Source: DASYVD01 sp036000545
GTDB taxonomy: Bacteria > Actinomycetota > UBA4738 > CALAEC01
Reading direction: 5' to 3'
Assembly: GCA_036000545.1 (NCBI GenBank)
Contig: DASYVD010000088.1
Span: 1-5,078 of the forward strand
DNA length: 5,078 bases
The notes under the pieces are model-generated. The model saw only the letters and a program-made list of their open reading frames with translations, was not told the origin of the DNA and searched no databases. The position numbers and the translations under genes were made by a program. Shown here in pieces: positions 1 to 5,078 of this stretch (its first letter is position 1; each line of letters begins with the position of its first letter).

Positions 1-1173
1 GCCCCGGAGCGCCAGCAGCTCAAGTGGGTGGCTTACGCCGGCGTCCTCATGCTCGTGAGCTTCGGGATCGGGGACCTGCTTCAGACCCTCGGGCTTCCCG
101 TCTTCGTCACCAGCACGTTCTGGGTCCTTCCGGTCGCGCTCATCCCGGTCGCCGTCGGTGTCGCGATCCTTGGATATCGCCTGTACGACATCGATATCCT
201 GATCAGCAAGTCCGTCGTCTTCGGCGGCTTGGTCGGCTTCGCCACCGCTGTCTACGTGGCCACGGTGGTGGGGATCGGGGCCGTCGTGGGCCGCACCACC
301 AAGTCGAACGTCGGTCTCGCCATCCTGGCCACGGCGGTCGTCGCGGTGGCGTTCCAGCCGGTCCGGGACCGGATGCACCTGTTGGCCAGGCGCCTGGTGT
401 TCGGCACGCCGACCACCGGGGAACGCCAGGCCGGTCTGGCCATCCACTGCCTCGGCGCCTTCCGCGTGTTCCGGGACGGCGAGCCCCTCCCGGCCAACGC
501 GTGGCAGTCGAAGAAGGCACGGACGCTGCTGAAGATCCTGGTGGCCCGGCGGGGACGGTCAACGACGAGGGACTTCCTGATGGAGGCACTGTGGCCCGAC
601 GAGAGCCCAGAGAAGCTCGCCAACAGGCTCTCGGTCGCTCTGGCCACCGTCCGGGGGGTTCTCGACCCCATTAAGCGACACGGGCCCGAGCATTTCGTGC
701 TTGGGGACAAGGATGCGGTCCGGCTGGATTTGGCGAACTTGCCCATCGACGTCGAGCAGTTCCTGGCCGCCGCCGCCGAGGGGCTGGCCATGTATGAAAG
801 GGGCGAAGCTGGAGAGGCGAGGGCGAAGCTGGCGGCCGCGGAGGGCGCCTACGACGGGGACTTCCTGGAGGAGGACGCGTACGAGGACTGGGCCATGCCG
901 CTCCGTGAGGAGGCCCGAATGACGTTCATCTCGGTGTCTCGAGCCCTGGCCGATATGGCAGAGAGGTCGGGGGCCGTCGACGACGCCAACCGACACTACC
1001 TCCGGATCTTGGAGAAGGATCCGTGGGATCGCGGGGCTCATCTCGCCCTCGTCCGAGCGTTGGAACGCGCCGGGCGTCACGGTGAGGCGAGGCGGAGGTA
1101 CCGGGCCTATGTCTCGCGGATGGAGGAGATCGACCTTCCTTCCGCTCCTTTCCCAATCACGCAGCGGCCCTAA
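1..1173 (+). CDS. Membrane-anchored BTAD/SARP-like transcriptional regulator (5' end outside window)
   Basis: The frame is open at base 1 and ends at TAA 1171-1173, so the N-terminus is missing; a GTG at 28 exists, but the conserved-looking sequence already reads APERQQLKW before it. Counting from GTG 28, residues 1-22, 30-50, 66-88 and 95-110 are hydrophobic and probably membrane segments. The linker YRLYDIDILISK (50-61) and the FQPVRDRMHLLARRLVFG segment (109-126) resemble the membrane module found in front of many actinobacterial histidine kinases. No kinase domain follows. Residues 138-213 instead form a winged-helix domain (WQSKKARTLLKILVARRG, then LWPDESPEKLANRLSVAL). Residues 240-368 form a BTAD-type helical repeat domain (GDFLEEDAYEDWA; DRGAHLALVRALERAGRHGEA). 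The likely role is a transcription activator tethered at the membrane, possibly sensing a lipid or envelope signal. Signal and targets are unknown. The architecture is seen in the sequence; the function is inferred. Confidence 0.85.
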   Translation, partial: APERQQLKWVAYAGVLMLVSFGIGDLLQTLGLPVFVTSTFWVLPVALIPVAVGVAILGYRLYDIDILISKSVVFGGLVGFATAVYVATVVGIGAVVGRTTKSNVGLAILATAVVAVAFQPVRDRMHLLARRLVFGTPTTGERQAGLAIHCLGAFRVFRDGEPLPANAWQSKKARTLLKILVARRGRSTTRDFLMEALWPDESPEKLANRLSVALATVRGVLDPIKRHGPEHFVLGDKDAVRLDLANLPIDVEQFLAAAAEGLAMYERGEAGEARAKLAAAEGAYDGDFLEEDAYEDWAMPLREEARMTFISVSRALADMAERSGAVDDANRHYLRILEKDPWDRGAHLALVRALERAGRHGEARRRYRAYVSRMEEIDLPSAPFPITQRP

Positions 1174-1194
1174 GAAGCATCGTGCAAGGCAGGA

Positions 1195-1919
1195 ATGATC
1201 CCCGCGAACTCACGGCAGGCCGCATTGGAGGATCCGATAGCGATCGAGCCGTTCACCATTGCCGTAGACGAGGCGGTGCTCTCTGACCTTTGTGACCGCA
1301 TCAGGCGAACACTGTGGCCGGACCGCGTCGCCGCTCCGGGGTGGGATGCCGGGACCGATCCCGAGTACCTGCGATCGCTACTCGCGACATGGGCCGAGGA
1401 ATTCGATTGGTGCAAGCAGGAACGAGAGCTCAACCGCCTCTCGCATTACCGCGCTCGGATCGGCGGGCGGTGGGTGCATTTCGTGCACGAGCGAGGCGTC
1501 GGACCCGCGCCGCTACCCATCGTGCTGACGCATGGTTTTCCCAGCTCGTTCGTCGAGCACCTAGACCTGTTGCCGCTGCTGACCGACCCGCTTCTCACGG
1601 CGGCCGCGCCGAGGACGCGTTCGACGTAGTCATCACGTCCCTGCCCGGCTACGGCTTCTCCGACCCGCTCGGCGAGCCCGTTCTCGAGGGAACGATCGCT
1701 GACCTCTGGTGGAGGCTGATGCGTGAGGGGCTCGGGTACGAGCGGTTCGGTGCCCATGGCAGTGACGTCGGCTCGGGCGTGACGATCCAGCTTGGCCTTC
1801 GACATCCCGAAGATCTGATCGGCATCCACTTGAGCGCCTTCTATCTCTATCCGCCGCCGGAGCCGTGGCGGCTGCTTCCCGCCACGCAGGCGATCCTGGC
1901 CGCTGCGCCAGAGATCTGA
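1195..1919 (+). pseudogene. Epoxide hydrolase (EHN-type alpha/beta hydrolase), frameshifted and 3'-truncated
   Basis: ATG 1195 lies 21 bases after the regulator stop, with a weak AAGG upstream. Residues 16-125 match the N-terminal domain of microsomal-type epoxide hydrolases (PFTIAVDEAVLSDLCDRIRR; LWPDR; DWCKQERELNRLSHY) and continue to the oxyanion motif HGFPSS (113-118). At TDP (131-132) the frame breaks. The continuation DAFDVVITSLPGYGFSDP is read one base back (from 1590), which corresponds to one missing base near 1587-1590. The second part carries a nucleophile-elbow-like HGSDVGS (Asp codon 1764-1766) and HPEDLIGIHL, then stops at TGA 1917-1919. Combined length is about 241 residues against roughly 370-390 for the family. 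The C-terminal catalytic acid and histidine are therefore absent, and the product would be inactive even if the frameshift were a sequencing error. In a working enzyme this fold hydrolyses epoxides to diols. The spacing suggests it was once co-transcribed with the regulator. Confidence 0.85.
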
Positions 1920-1981
1920 TCCCCATCGACAGCACTCCCATGCTCCATCCGAGCCGGGCAGCGGGATTCCTGCGGGCTGGC

Positions 1982-2005
1982 CACCAACGAAATCACCAAC
2001 GAAAT
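1982..2005. repeat. Perfect 12-bp tandem repeat, two copies
   Basis: CACCAACGAAAT occurs twice back to back (1982-1993 and 1994-2005). It lies in the non-coding stretch between the hydrolase remnant and the tRNA fragment. It is followed by a small inverted repeat, TGGAGT-CA-ACTCCA (2005-2018). It may be a protein-binding site near the element end, but nothing in the sequence proves this. Confidence 0.7.
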
Positions 2006-2023
2006 GGAGTCAACTCCAGCCAT

Positions 2024-2102
2024 CTGGTGAGACGGATGAGACAAGAGCGCCAAGAACGTGCAGGTCAGGGGCACTGGTGAAACTGGTGGAGACGCATGAG
2101 AC
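2024..2102 (+). repeat. Imperfect direct repeat pair next to the tRNA fragment
   Basis: CTGGTGAGACGGATGAGAC (2024-2042) recurs as CTGGTGGAGACGCATGAGAC (2083-2102), differing by one inserted G and one substitution and starting 59 bases apart. Each copy contains the pattern GAGAC-N2-ATGAGAC. A further 10-bp direct repeat, CAGGTCAGGG, lies on both sides of the tRNA fragment (2061-2070 and 2170-2179). Spaced direct repeats beside a core site are the usual layout of arm-type binding sites for tyrosine integrases. That role is inferred here. The rest of 1920-2115 holds no gene I can support. Confidence 0.55.
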
Positions 2103-2115
2103 ATCCGCCATGCCA

Positions 2116-2160
2116 TTGCCAAGGTGGGGGTCGCGGGTTCGAATCCCGTCGTCCGCTCCA
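2116..2160 (+). other. Attachment-site core: 3' half of a tRNA-Gly(GCC) gene
   Basis: The sequence runs from an anticodon loop TTGCCAA (2116-2122, GCC at 2118-2120) through GGTGG, a five-base variable region and the T-arm GCGGG-TTCGAAT-CCCGT (2133-2149). It then continues with the acceptor strand CGTCCGC (2150-2156), discriminator T and CCA (2158-2160). Order and loop sequences match bacterial tRNA-Gly(GCC). The 5' half is missing: the five bases before the loop (TGCCA) do not pair with GGTGG where CCACC would be expected, and no GCGGACG acceptor strand lies upstream. A 3' tRNA fragment of about 45 bp is the classic core of a tyrosine-integrase attachment site and marks the end of the element opposite the intact tRNA. 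The terminator directly after CCA suggests the native downstream DNA is on the right, so the element extends to the left. A decayed tRNA is the alternative. Confidence 0.8.
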
Positions 2161-2175
2161 GAGAAACCCCAGGTC

Positions 2176-2199
2176 AGGGCCGGTGTGAGCCGGCCCTTT
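2176..2199 (+). terminator. Terminator-like hairpin behind the tRNA fragment
   Basis: AGGGCCGG (2176-2183) and CCGGCCCT (2190-2197) form a perfect 8-bp stem with the six-base loop TGTGAG, followed only by TTTC. It begins 15 bases after the CCA, where a tRNA terminator belongs. The T-run is short, as is common in high-GC genomes. Confidence 0.7.
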
Positions 2200-2671
2200 C
2201 GCATGCGCGGGGCCGTCGAAAGTGCCAGGGGTCCCGTCGGGGTCCCGTCTCGTACACGGCTTCGTCACCGGGATGCGGCTTCGGTGACGCCGTACGCGCG
2301 ATGGTCCAAGGCATCGGGTATGGCTGAACGCGGCGTGTCGTCAGGGTTCTCAGGGGGTGGGGGTGCCCGTGCGCTCGCCCGCCCGCCCCGTGTCGCCCCC
2401 GCCCTCCCTCTCGCCCTCGGGTGTGCCCTCCCCGTTTGGGTTTGGGCTCCTGCTCGCTCTGTGGGGTGTGGGGGTGGACTAGGGCTCAGGGCGTGCCGAC
2501 GGTGCCGACGGTGTTCCCGGGGTTCTGGTTCTCGGTGTGGGGTTCAACCCCACCCCCACGCCAGGGGTGGGGCTCGCCCGTGGCGTGTCGGGAGGGCGGG
2601 TGCGGGTGGGGAGGTTGGGGGTGGGGAGTGCGATTCGGGGAGAGGCCGGCTCGGGGAGGGGTCTGGCCCCC
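2200..2671. other. Long non-coding stretch with extreme G/C strand bias
   Basis: I support no gene here. Frames that stay open do so because of base composition and give low-complexity Gly/Arg/Ala-rich translations. Around 2369-2445 the plus strand is C-rich (repeated CCC and CCCC runs), then from about 2460 to 2660 it is G-rich, with a sharp switch between. A cluster of seven G-runs lies at 2590-2626. A 9-bp tandem repeat GTGCCGACG occupies 2493-2510. Overlapping inverted repeats occupy 2537-2572. The stretch separates the tRNA fragment from the promoter of the small exported-protein gene. Confidence 0.75.
2537..2572 (+). repeat. Two overlapping inverted repeats sharing one arm
   Basis: GTGGGGTT (2537-2544) pairs perfectly with AACCCCAC (2546-2553). 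CCCCACCCC (2548-2556) pairs perfectly with GGGGTGGGG (2564-2572) across a seven-base spacer. The arm at 2548-2553 belongs to both, so only one hairpin can form at a time. The first has a single-base spacer and would need its loop opened. The low complexity of the region raises the chance that these are coincidental. Confidence 0.55.
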
Positions 2672-2700
2672 TTGACTGGTCAGATTCCGGAGCGTAAACG
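2672..2700 (+). promoter_or_regulatory. Candidate sigma-70-type promoter for the small exported-protein gene
   Basis: TTGACT (2672-2677) matches five of six bases of the -35 consensus. TAAACG (2695-2700) is a weak -10 hexamer, and the spacing between them is exactly 17 bases. It lies 35 bases before the GTG start at 2736. The site was assigned by eye, and the weak -10 element limits confidence. Confidence 0.4.
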
Positions 2701-2735
2701 TGTGAGGGAATCGGGTGGACAGGGGAGAAGCAACG

Positions 2736-3032
2736 GTGACTGCGAAGGTGAAGCGCCGTGTTGTCCTACTCGGGTCGGTTGGGATCCTTGGTTCCATTCT
2801 GATCCGCGGATTGGCCGCGCCCGCCGCCGCGAATACCCAAACAACGTGGCTTTTCACGGCGCACCAGGTCAATTCGGATGGTACGACCACAGTTACCATC
2901 CCGCCGCACGAGGTTCCTGGATACGTAGGCGTTGATCCCAACAACATTGACCTAACGACGGGACTGCAGATAGGGATTCCCATACCAGTCTCTTCACCAG
3001 TCCCGTCACCAGTCTCTTCGCCCACGCCATAG
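2736..3032 (+). CDS. Small predicted exported protein with a Pro/Ser-rich tail, family not recognised
   Basis: I choose GTG 2736 over the in-frame GTG 2715 because AGGGGAG (2721-2727) sits eight bases before it. The product is about 98 residues. Residues 4-8 (KVKRR) are basic and residues 9-28 are largely hydrophobic. APAAAN (29-34) gives a plausible signal peptidase cleavage after Ala32. The RR pair followed by VVLL could also suit Tat export, but the motif is not strict. The mature part (about 65 residues) is polar and Thr/Asn/Asp-rich (NSDGTTTVTIPPHE; VDPNNIDLTTG). It ends in PVSS-PVPS-PVSS-PTP, encoded by three imperfect 12-base repeats (2985-3020). No cysteine, enzyme motif or membrane anchor is visible in the mature part. 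Base composition is less GC-rich than in neighbouring genes. The stop TAG (3030-3032) directly abuts an IS end, so the gene may have been shortened by insertion. Function is unknown. Confidence 0.6.
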   Translation: MTAKVKRRVVLLGSVGILGSILIRGLAAPAAANTQTTWLFTAHQVNSDGTTTVTIPPHEVPGYVGVDPNNIDLTTGLQIGIPIPVSSPVPSPVSSPTP

Positions 3033-3487
3033 TGTCCCGGGTCAACTTTCTTGGACACTTTGTGCCTCGAATAGGTTGGGCTCAGCGAGGTGGGCCGCAA
3101 GTGGCGTGCGGAACCCCAGGGCCTCGTGCGGGCGGATCTCGTTGTAGATCTTGCGGTAGGCCTCAACCTCTTCGGTGAGGGCCACGGCATCGGCGATCTC
3201 CTCCCGGTATAGGTGCTCGTACTTCAGGCTCTCGTTGAACCGCTCCACGACGCCGTTGGTCTCCGGGGCATGATGCCGGGTCCGGATGTGGGCGAGCTCG
3301 GGATGGGACCGGATGAACCGCAGGAAGTCCGTGCTCTTGTAAGCGGGCCCGTTGTCGGTGACGATCACCCGGGATGGATCGCTCCGGTCCGAGGATCAAC
3401 GCAGTCCTCGATGAGTGGGCGGCCAAGGATCTCCTCGGCGGTCGCCGTCGCCTGTGGGGCACAGAAACCTCGGATCGGGCCCGTGAC
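3033..3487 (-). mobile_element. Remnant of an insertion sequence (one end preserved)
   Basis: The preserved end begins with TGTCC at 3033. Its first 25 bases (3033-3057) start with TGTCC and end with GGACA, as expected for a terminal inverted repeat. The transposase stop codon lies inside this end. No inverted copy of the end was found to the right, so the 5' half of the element has been lost or is unrecognisable. The right-hand limit is approximate and is set by where transposase-like translation fades. Confidence 0.7.
3042..3487 (-). pseudogene. DDE (rve-type) transposase, C-terminal part, frameshifted
   Basis: From about 3368 down to TGA 3044-3042 the minus strand encodes the C-terminal half of a retroviral-integrase-fold transposase. 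VIVTDNGPAYKS holds the second catalytic Asp. HIRTRHHAPETNGVVERFNE holds the catalytic Glu. SLKYEHLYREEI and YNEIRPHEALGFRTPLAAHL are typical closing blocks. Upstream, a different frame reads ATATAEEILGRPLIEDCVDP and then RTGAIHPG before a TGA overlapping the VIVTDNG start. Joined with one extra base in the CCCGGG run (3368-3373), this gives IHP-R-VIVTDNG, so I infer one gene with a one-base deletion. The first catalytic Asp and the DNA-binding domain are not visible. It is a dead fragment, related in type but not closely similar to the transposase at 3772-4838. The part above 3400 is less certain than the rest. Confidence 0.75.
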
Positions 3488-3685
3488 GAGGTCTTTCTTC
3501 GAGTTCGCTCGACCTTCTCTGCCTCGGCGGCCACGATAGGGGATCCAGACCGTCCACCGGCCGAGACACCTGTTTCGTGAACATTGTCGGGCGAGAATGA
3601 CACCAATGTGATTTGCTCGCGGCGGGGCGGACGGCCATCCAGCCGAGCTTCGGAATCGACTGGTCGGGCCCGAATCGGAGTTTCT
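3488..3685. other. Unassigned stretch between the two IS elements
   Basis: Several frames are open on both strands but none shows a recognisable domain, a convincing start or a clean codon bias. A short inverted pair, CATTG and CAATG, lies near 3582-3610. The block may hold the decayed front of the minus-strand transposase or a fragment of another mobile element. Its right edge, TTCT (3682-3685), is the left copy of the target duplication of the following IS. Confidence 0.5.
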
Positions 3686-3698
3686 GCGTGAAGGGCAC
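3686..3698 (+). repeat. Left terminal inverted repeat of the IS
   Basis: GCGTGAAGGGCAC is the exact reverse complement of 4857-4869. The match ends abruptly outside it, while patchy similarity continues inwards. Confidence 0.88.
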
Positions 3699-3771
3699 GG
3701 AAACTCGCAATCGCCGACGCTGCCAGCGCTTTTCGTAGGATCGGTCCTCTTCCCGGAAGGAGGTTCGGTCC

Positions 3772-4838
3772 GTGCTCCTCGCTCTCCTGTACCTGTTCGT
3801 CCGCCGGGTGTTCAGACTCGCTGGCGGTCCCTCCAACGACCTGCACAACGACATCGAGATCGTGGTCGTTCGCCATCAGCTCGCGGTGCTCAAGCGCCAG
3901 GTGGGCAGGCCCCGCCTGCGTCGCCGCGACCGGCTGTTCATGGCGGCCCTGAGCAGGGTGCTCCCTCGCCCGCGCTGGTCATCCTTCCTTGTCAGCCCGC
4001 AGACGCTCCTTCGCTGGCATCGTGAGCTCGTTCGCAGGAAGTGGACCTATCGTCGGAACGCCGTCGGGGGACGCCCGCCGATCCCCACGGACGTGCGGAG
4101 CTGATCCTTCGCATGGGCAGGGAGAACCCGCGGTGGGGATGCATGCGTATCCGAGGCGAGCTGTCTAAGCTCGGGATCAGGGTCTCGGCGACGGCGATCC
4201 GGACACTTCTGCGAAGGGGTGGGCTCGGTCCAGCTCCGCGACGCTCGGGTCCGACCTGGAGCGAGTTCCTGCGCAACCAGGCACGCGGGATCCTGGCAAC
4301 CGACTTCTTCACGATCGAGACCGTCTGGCTCGGCACGCTGTACGTCCTCTTCGTAATCGAGCTTCACACCAGACGGGTCCACCTAGCCGGAGCCACGAGG
4401 CACCCCGACTCCTTCTGGGTCACCCAGCAGGGGAGGAACTTGTCCTTCGACCTCGCCGGGCGTGGAAGCTTCCGGTTCCTGATCAGGGACCGGGATGCCA
4501 AGTACGCATCGAACTTCGACGCGGTCTTCGCCGGCGATGGTATCCAGGTCATCCTCACCCCGGTCCGCGCTCCGCGGGCGAACGCCCTCGCCGAGCGCTG
4601 GGTCAGGACCGCCCGGGCTGAGTGCCTCGACTGGACGCTCGTGCTCGGTCGCCGACACCTCGAGCGAATCCTTCGCGCCTACATTGTCCACTACAATGCC
4701 CGGCGGCCCCACCGAGGTCTTGGCTTGCGCACACCTGACCCGCGGCCGGATGCCGACGATGGACTCCCCGATGCCGGCCGGATCCGAAGGCGGGACGTGC
4801 TTGGCGGGCTGATCCGCGACTACGAACTGGCTGCTTGA
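3772..4838 (+). pseudogene. DDE transposase of the IS, interrupted by one frameshift
   Basis: GTG 3772 is preceded by a strong AGGAGG (3758-3763, eight bases away). The first frame gives about 109 residues: a hydrophobic start, VVRHQLAVLKRQVGRPRLR, then LLRWHRELVRRKWTYRR and GRPPIPTDVR. It then meets TGA 4102-4104. The continuation ELILRMGRENPRWGCMRIRG is read one base back from 4098. It holds a helix-turn-helix-like segment (NPRWG...TAIRTLLRRGGL) and the integrase core. The catalytic residues are visible: Asp in LATDFFT (codon 4302-4304), Asp in RDRDAKY (4494-4496) and Glu in NALAERW (4593-4595). It closes with YNARRPHRGLGLRTP and GGLIRDYELAA. Repaired length is about 355 residues, normal for this type. 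No slippery heptamer is seen at the break, so programmed frameshifting is unlikely. A missing base near 4095-4098, from mutation or consensus error, is the better explanation. Confidence 0.88.
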
Positions 4839-4856
4839 AGCCGATCAGAGGGTTGT

Positions 4857-4869
4857 GTGCCCTTCACGC
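4857..4869 (-). repeat. Right terminal inverted repeat of the IS
   Basis: GTGCCCTTCACGC is the exact reverse complement of 3686-3698 and is followed directly by the right copy of the TTCT target duplication. Confidence 0.88.
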
Positions 4870-4969
4870 TTCTTGGACGGTCCCCGCGCATGAGGGCAAG
4901 AAGCTATCAAGCGTCTGTTCGGACCTCGGGGCGTTGGCGGCGACGGGCGCCTCACCCGCCAGCCGGCAG

Positions 4970-5078
4970 TCAGGCTTGGACCGACACCTCGTAAATCTCG
5001 TCGGCGGGATGACCTGCGCGCTCGTGGATCCGCCTTACGGCGTCTTCGTTTGGACCCTCCGAGAGGCAGAACACCATG
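4970..5078 (-). CDS. DUF4242-like protein (Ni-binding SCO4226-like fold), C-terminal end only
   Basis: The minus strand reads, into stop TGA (4972-4970), a 35-residue end: MVFCLSEGPNEDAVRRI, then HERAGHPADEIYEVSVQA. The pattern of a short strand VFCL, an acidic turn, AVRRIHERAGHPADEI and a closing EV strand matches the C-terminal half of small DUF4242 proteins, which have about 80-90 residues. The ATG at 5077-5075 is therefore probably internal, and the gene continues beyond the window. Members of this family are ferredoxin-like alpha/beta proteins and one is known to bind nickel; the role here is unknown. The 100 bases between this stop and the IS hold no gene. Confidence 0.65.
   Translation of the reverse strand, partial: MVFCLSEGPNEDAVRRIHERAGHPADEIYEVSVQA

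Larger units (their letters stand above)
3686..4869 (+). mobile_element. Insertion sequence with defined ends (about 1184 bp)
   Basis: The left end GCGTGAAGGGCAC (3686-3698) and the right end GTGCCCTTCACGC (4857-4869) are perfect 13-bp inverted repeats. TTCT flanks the element on both sides (3682-3685 and 4870-4873), a clean 4-bp target duplication. The transposase gene begins 86 bases inside the left end and stops 18 bases before the right repeat. Length, repeat size and the DDE transposase suit the IS3/IS481 superfamily; a precise family assignment would need a comparison I cannot run. Intact ends and duplication suggest fairly recent insertion. Confidence 0.88.

Noticed and set aside
2071..2160. 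A complete tRNA gene, because GTGAAACTGGTGGAGACGC (2077-2095) looks like a tRNA-Leu D-arm.
   Set aside because: The seven bases before it do not pair with the acceptor strand CGTCCGC, no anticodon stem forms, and the 3' half is of tRNA-Gly type. The stretch also belongs to a local direct repeat.
2010..2268. Minus-strand open frames containing GIRTRDP or RRDSNPRP.
   Set aside because: These are the antisense translation of the tRNA 3' end.
2077..2697. A 206-codon plus-strand open frame.
   Set aside because: It runs through the tRNA fragment (giving RWGSRVRIPSSAP, a familiar spurious tRNA translation) and then G/C-rich low-complexity DNA with no domain.
2486..3190. A 234-codon minus-strand open frame.
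   Set aside because: It is antisense to the small exported-protein gene and the G-rich region, crosses the IS end, and shows only compositional Pro/His/Arg richness.
3213..3580. Plus-strand open frames antisense to the transposase remnant.
   Set aside because: The conserved DDE transposase motifs are on the minus strand and no recognisable domain appears on the plus strand.
3163..3876. A 237-codon minus-strand open frame.
   Set aside because: It crosses the IS boundary at 3686 and overlaps the transposase remnant in the wrong frame.
4090..4104. Programmed -1 frameshift joining two transposase frames, as in IS3-type elements.
   Set aside because: The break (GTGCGGAGCTGA) lacks a slippery heptamer and falls at a place where transposases of this type are normally one continuous frame.
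4868..4904. Terminator hairpin formed by GCTTCTTG and CAAGAAGC.
   Set aside because: The loop is 21 bases, no T-run follows, and two stem bases belong to the IS end, so the pairing arose only with the insertion.
1..5078. CRISPR array, toxin-antitoxin pair or defence operon.
   Set aside because: No regularly spaced repeats are present and none of the genes carries a motif pointing to such systems.

Overview
The window reads as high-GC bacterial DNA, most likely from an actinobacterium or a similarly GC-rich soil or sediment lineage. The support is a strong G/C third-position bias in the genes, a BTAD/SARP-type regulator, an EHN-type epoxide hydrolase relative, a DUF4242-like protein and frequent GTG starts. 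The species cannot be named from the sequence. The region is accessory: two broken genes, one IS remnant, one IS copy with recognisable ends, a partial tRNA and long non-coding stretches.

Left part (1-2115): the 3' end of a membrane-anchored, BTAD-containing transcriptional regulator is followed after 21 bases by an epoxide hydrolase pseudogene. That pseudogene carries one frameshift and has lost its last third. A tandem repeat and imperfect direct repeats follow, leading into a 45-base sequence identical in layout to the 3' half of tRNA-Gly(GCC), from anticodon loop to CCA (2116-2160). No matching 5' half precedes it, and a terminator-like hairpin follows it. This is what the far attachment site of a tRNA-integrated element looks like. 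By inference, the DNA to the left belongs to an integrated element and the DNA to the right is the older chromosome. No integrase is visible.

Middle (2200-3032): about 470 bases of non-coding DNA show extreme C-rich then G-rich strand bias, including a strong G-quadruplex candidate and two hairpins that compete for one arm. A promoter-like pair and a good ribosome binding site follow. They precede a small gene for a predicted exported protein of about 98 residues with a repeat-encoded Pro/Ser tail. I do not recognise its family.

Right part (3033-5078): a minus-strand remnant of a DDE transposase (IS end at 3033) is followed by about 200 bases of unassigned DNA. Next comes a second IS, 3686-4869, with 13-bp perfect terminal inverted repeats, a 4-bp TTCT target duplication and a transposase interrupted by a single frameshift. 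The window closes with the C-terminal end of a DUF4242-like protein on the minus strand.

Three separate reading-frame breaks (near 1588, 3370 and 4097) each look like loss of one base in a G/C run. That pattern fits either gene decay or consensus indel errors in the assembly. I see no coherent new multi-gene system. The best leads are the element boundary at the tRNA fragment, the membrane-BTAD fusion and the small exported protein beside the G-rich DNA.
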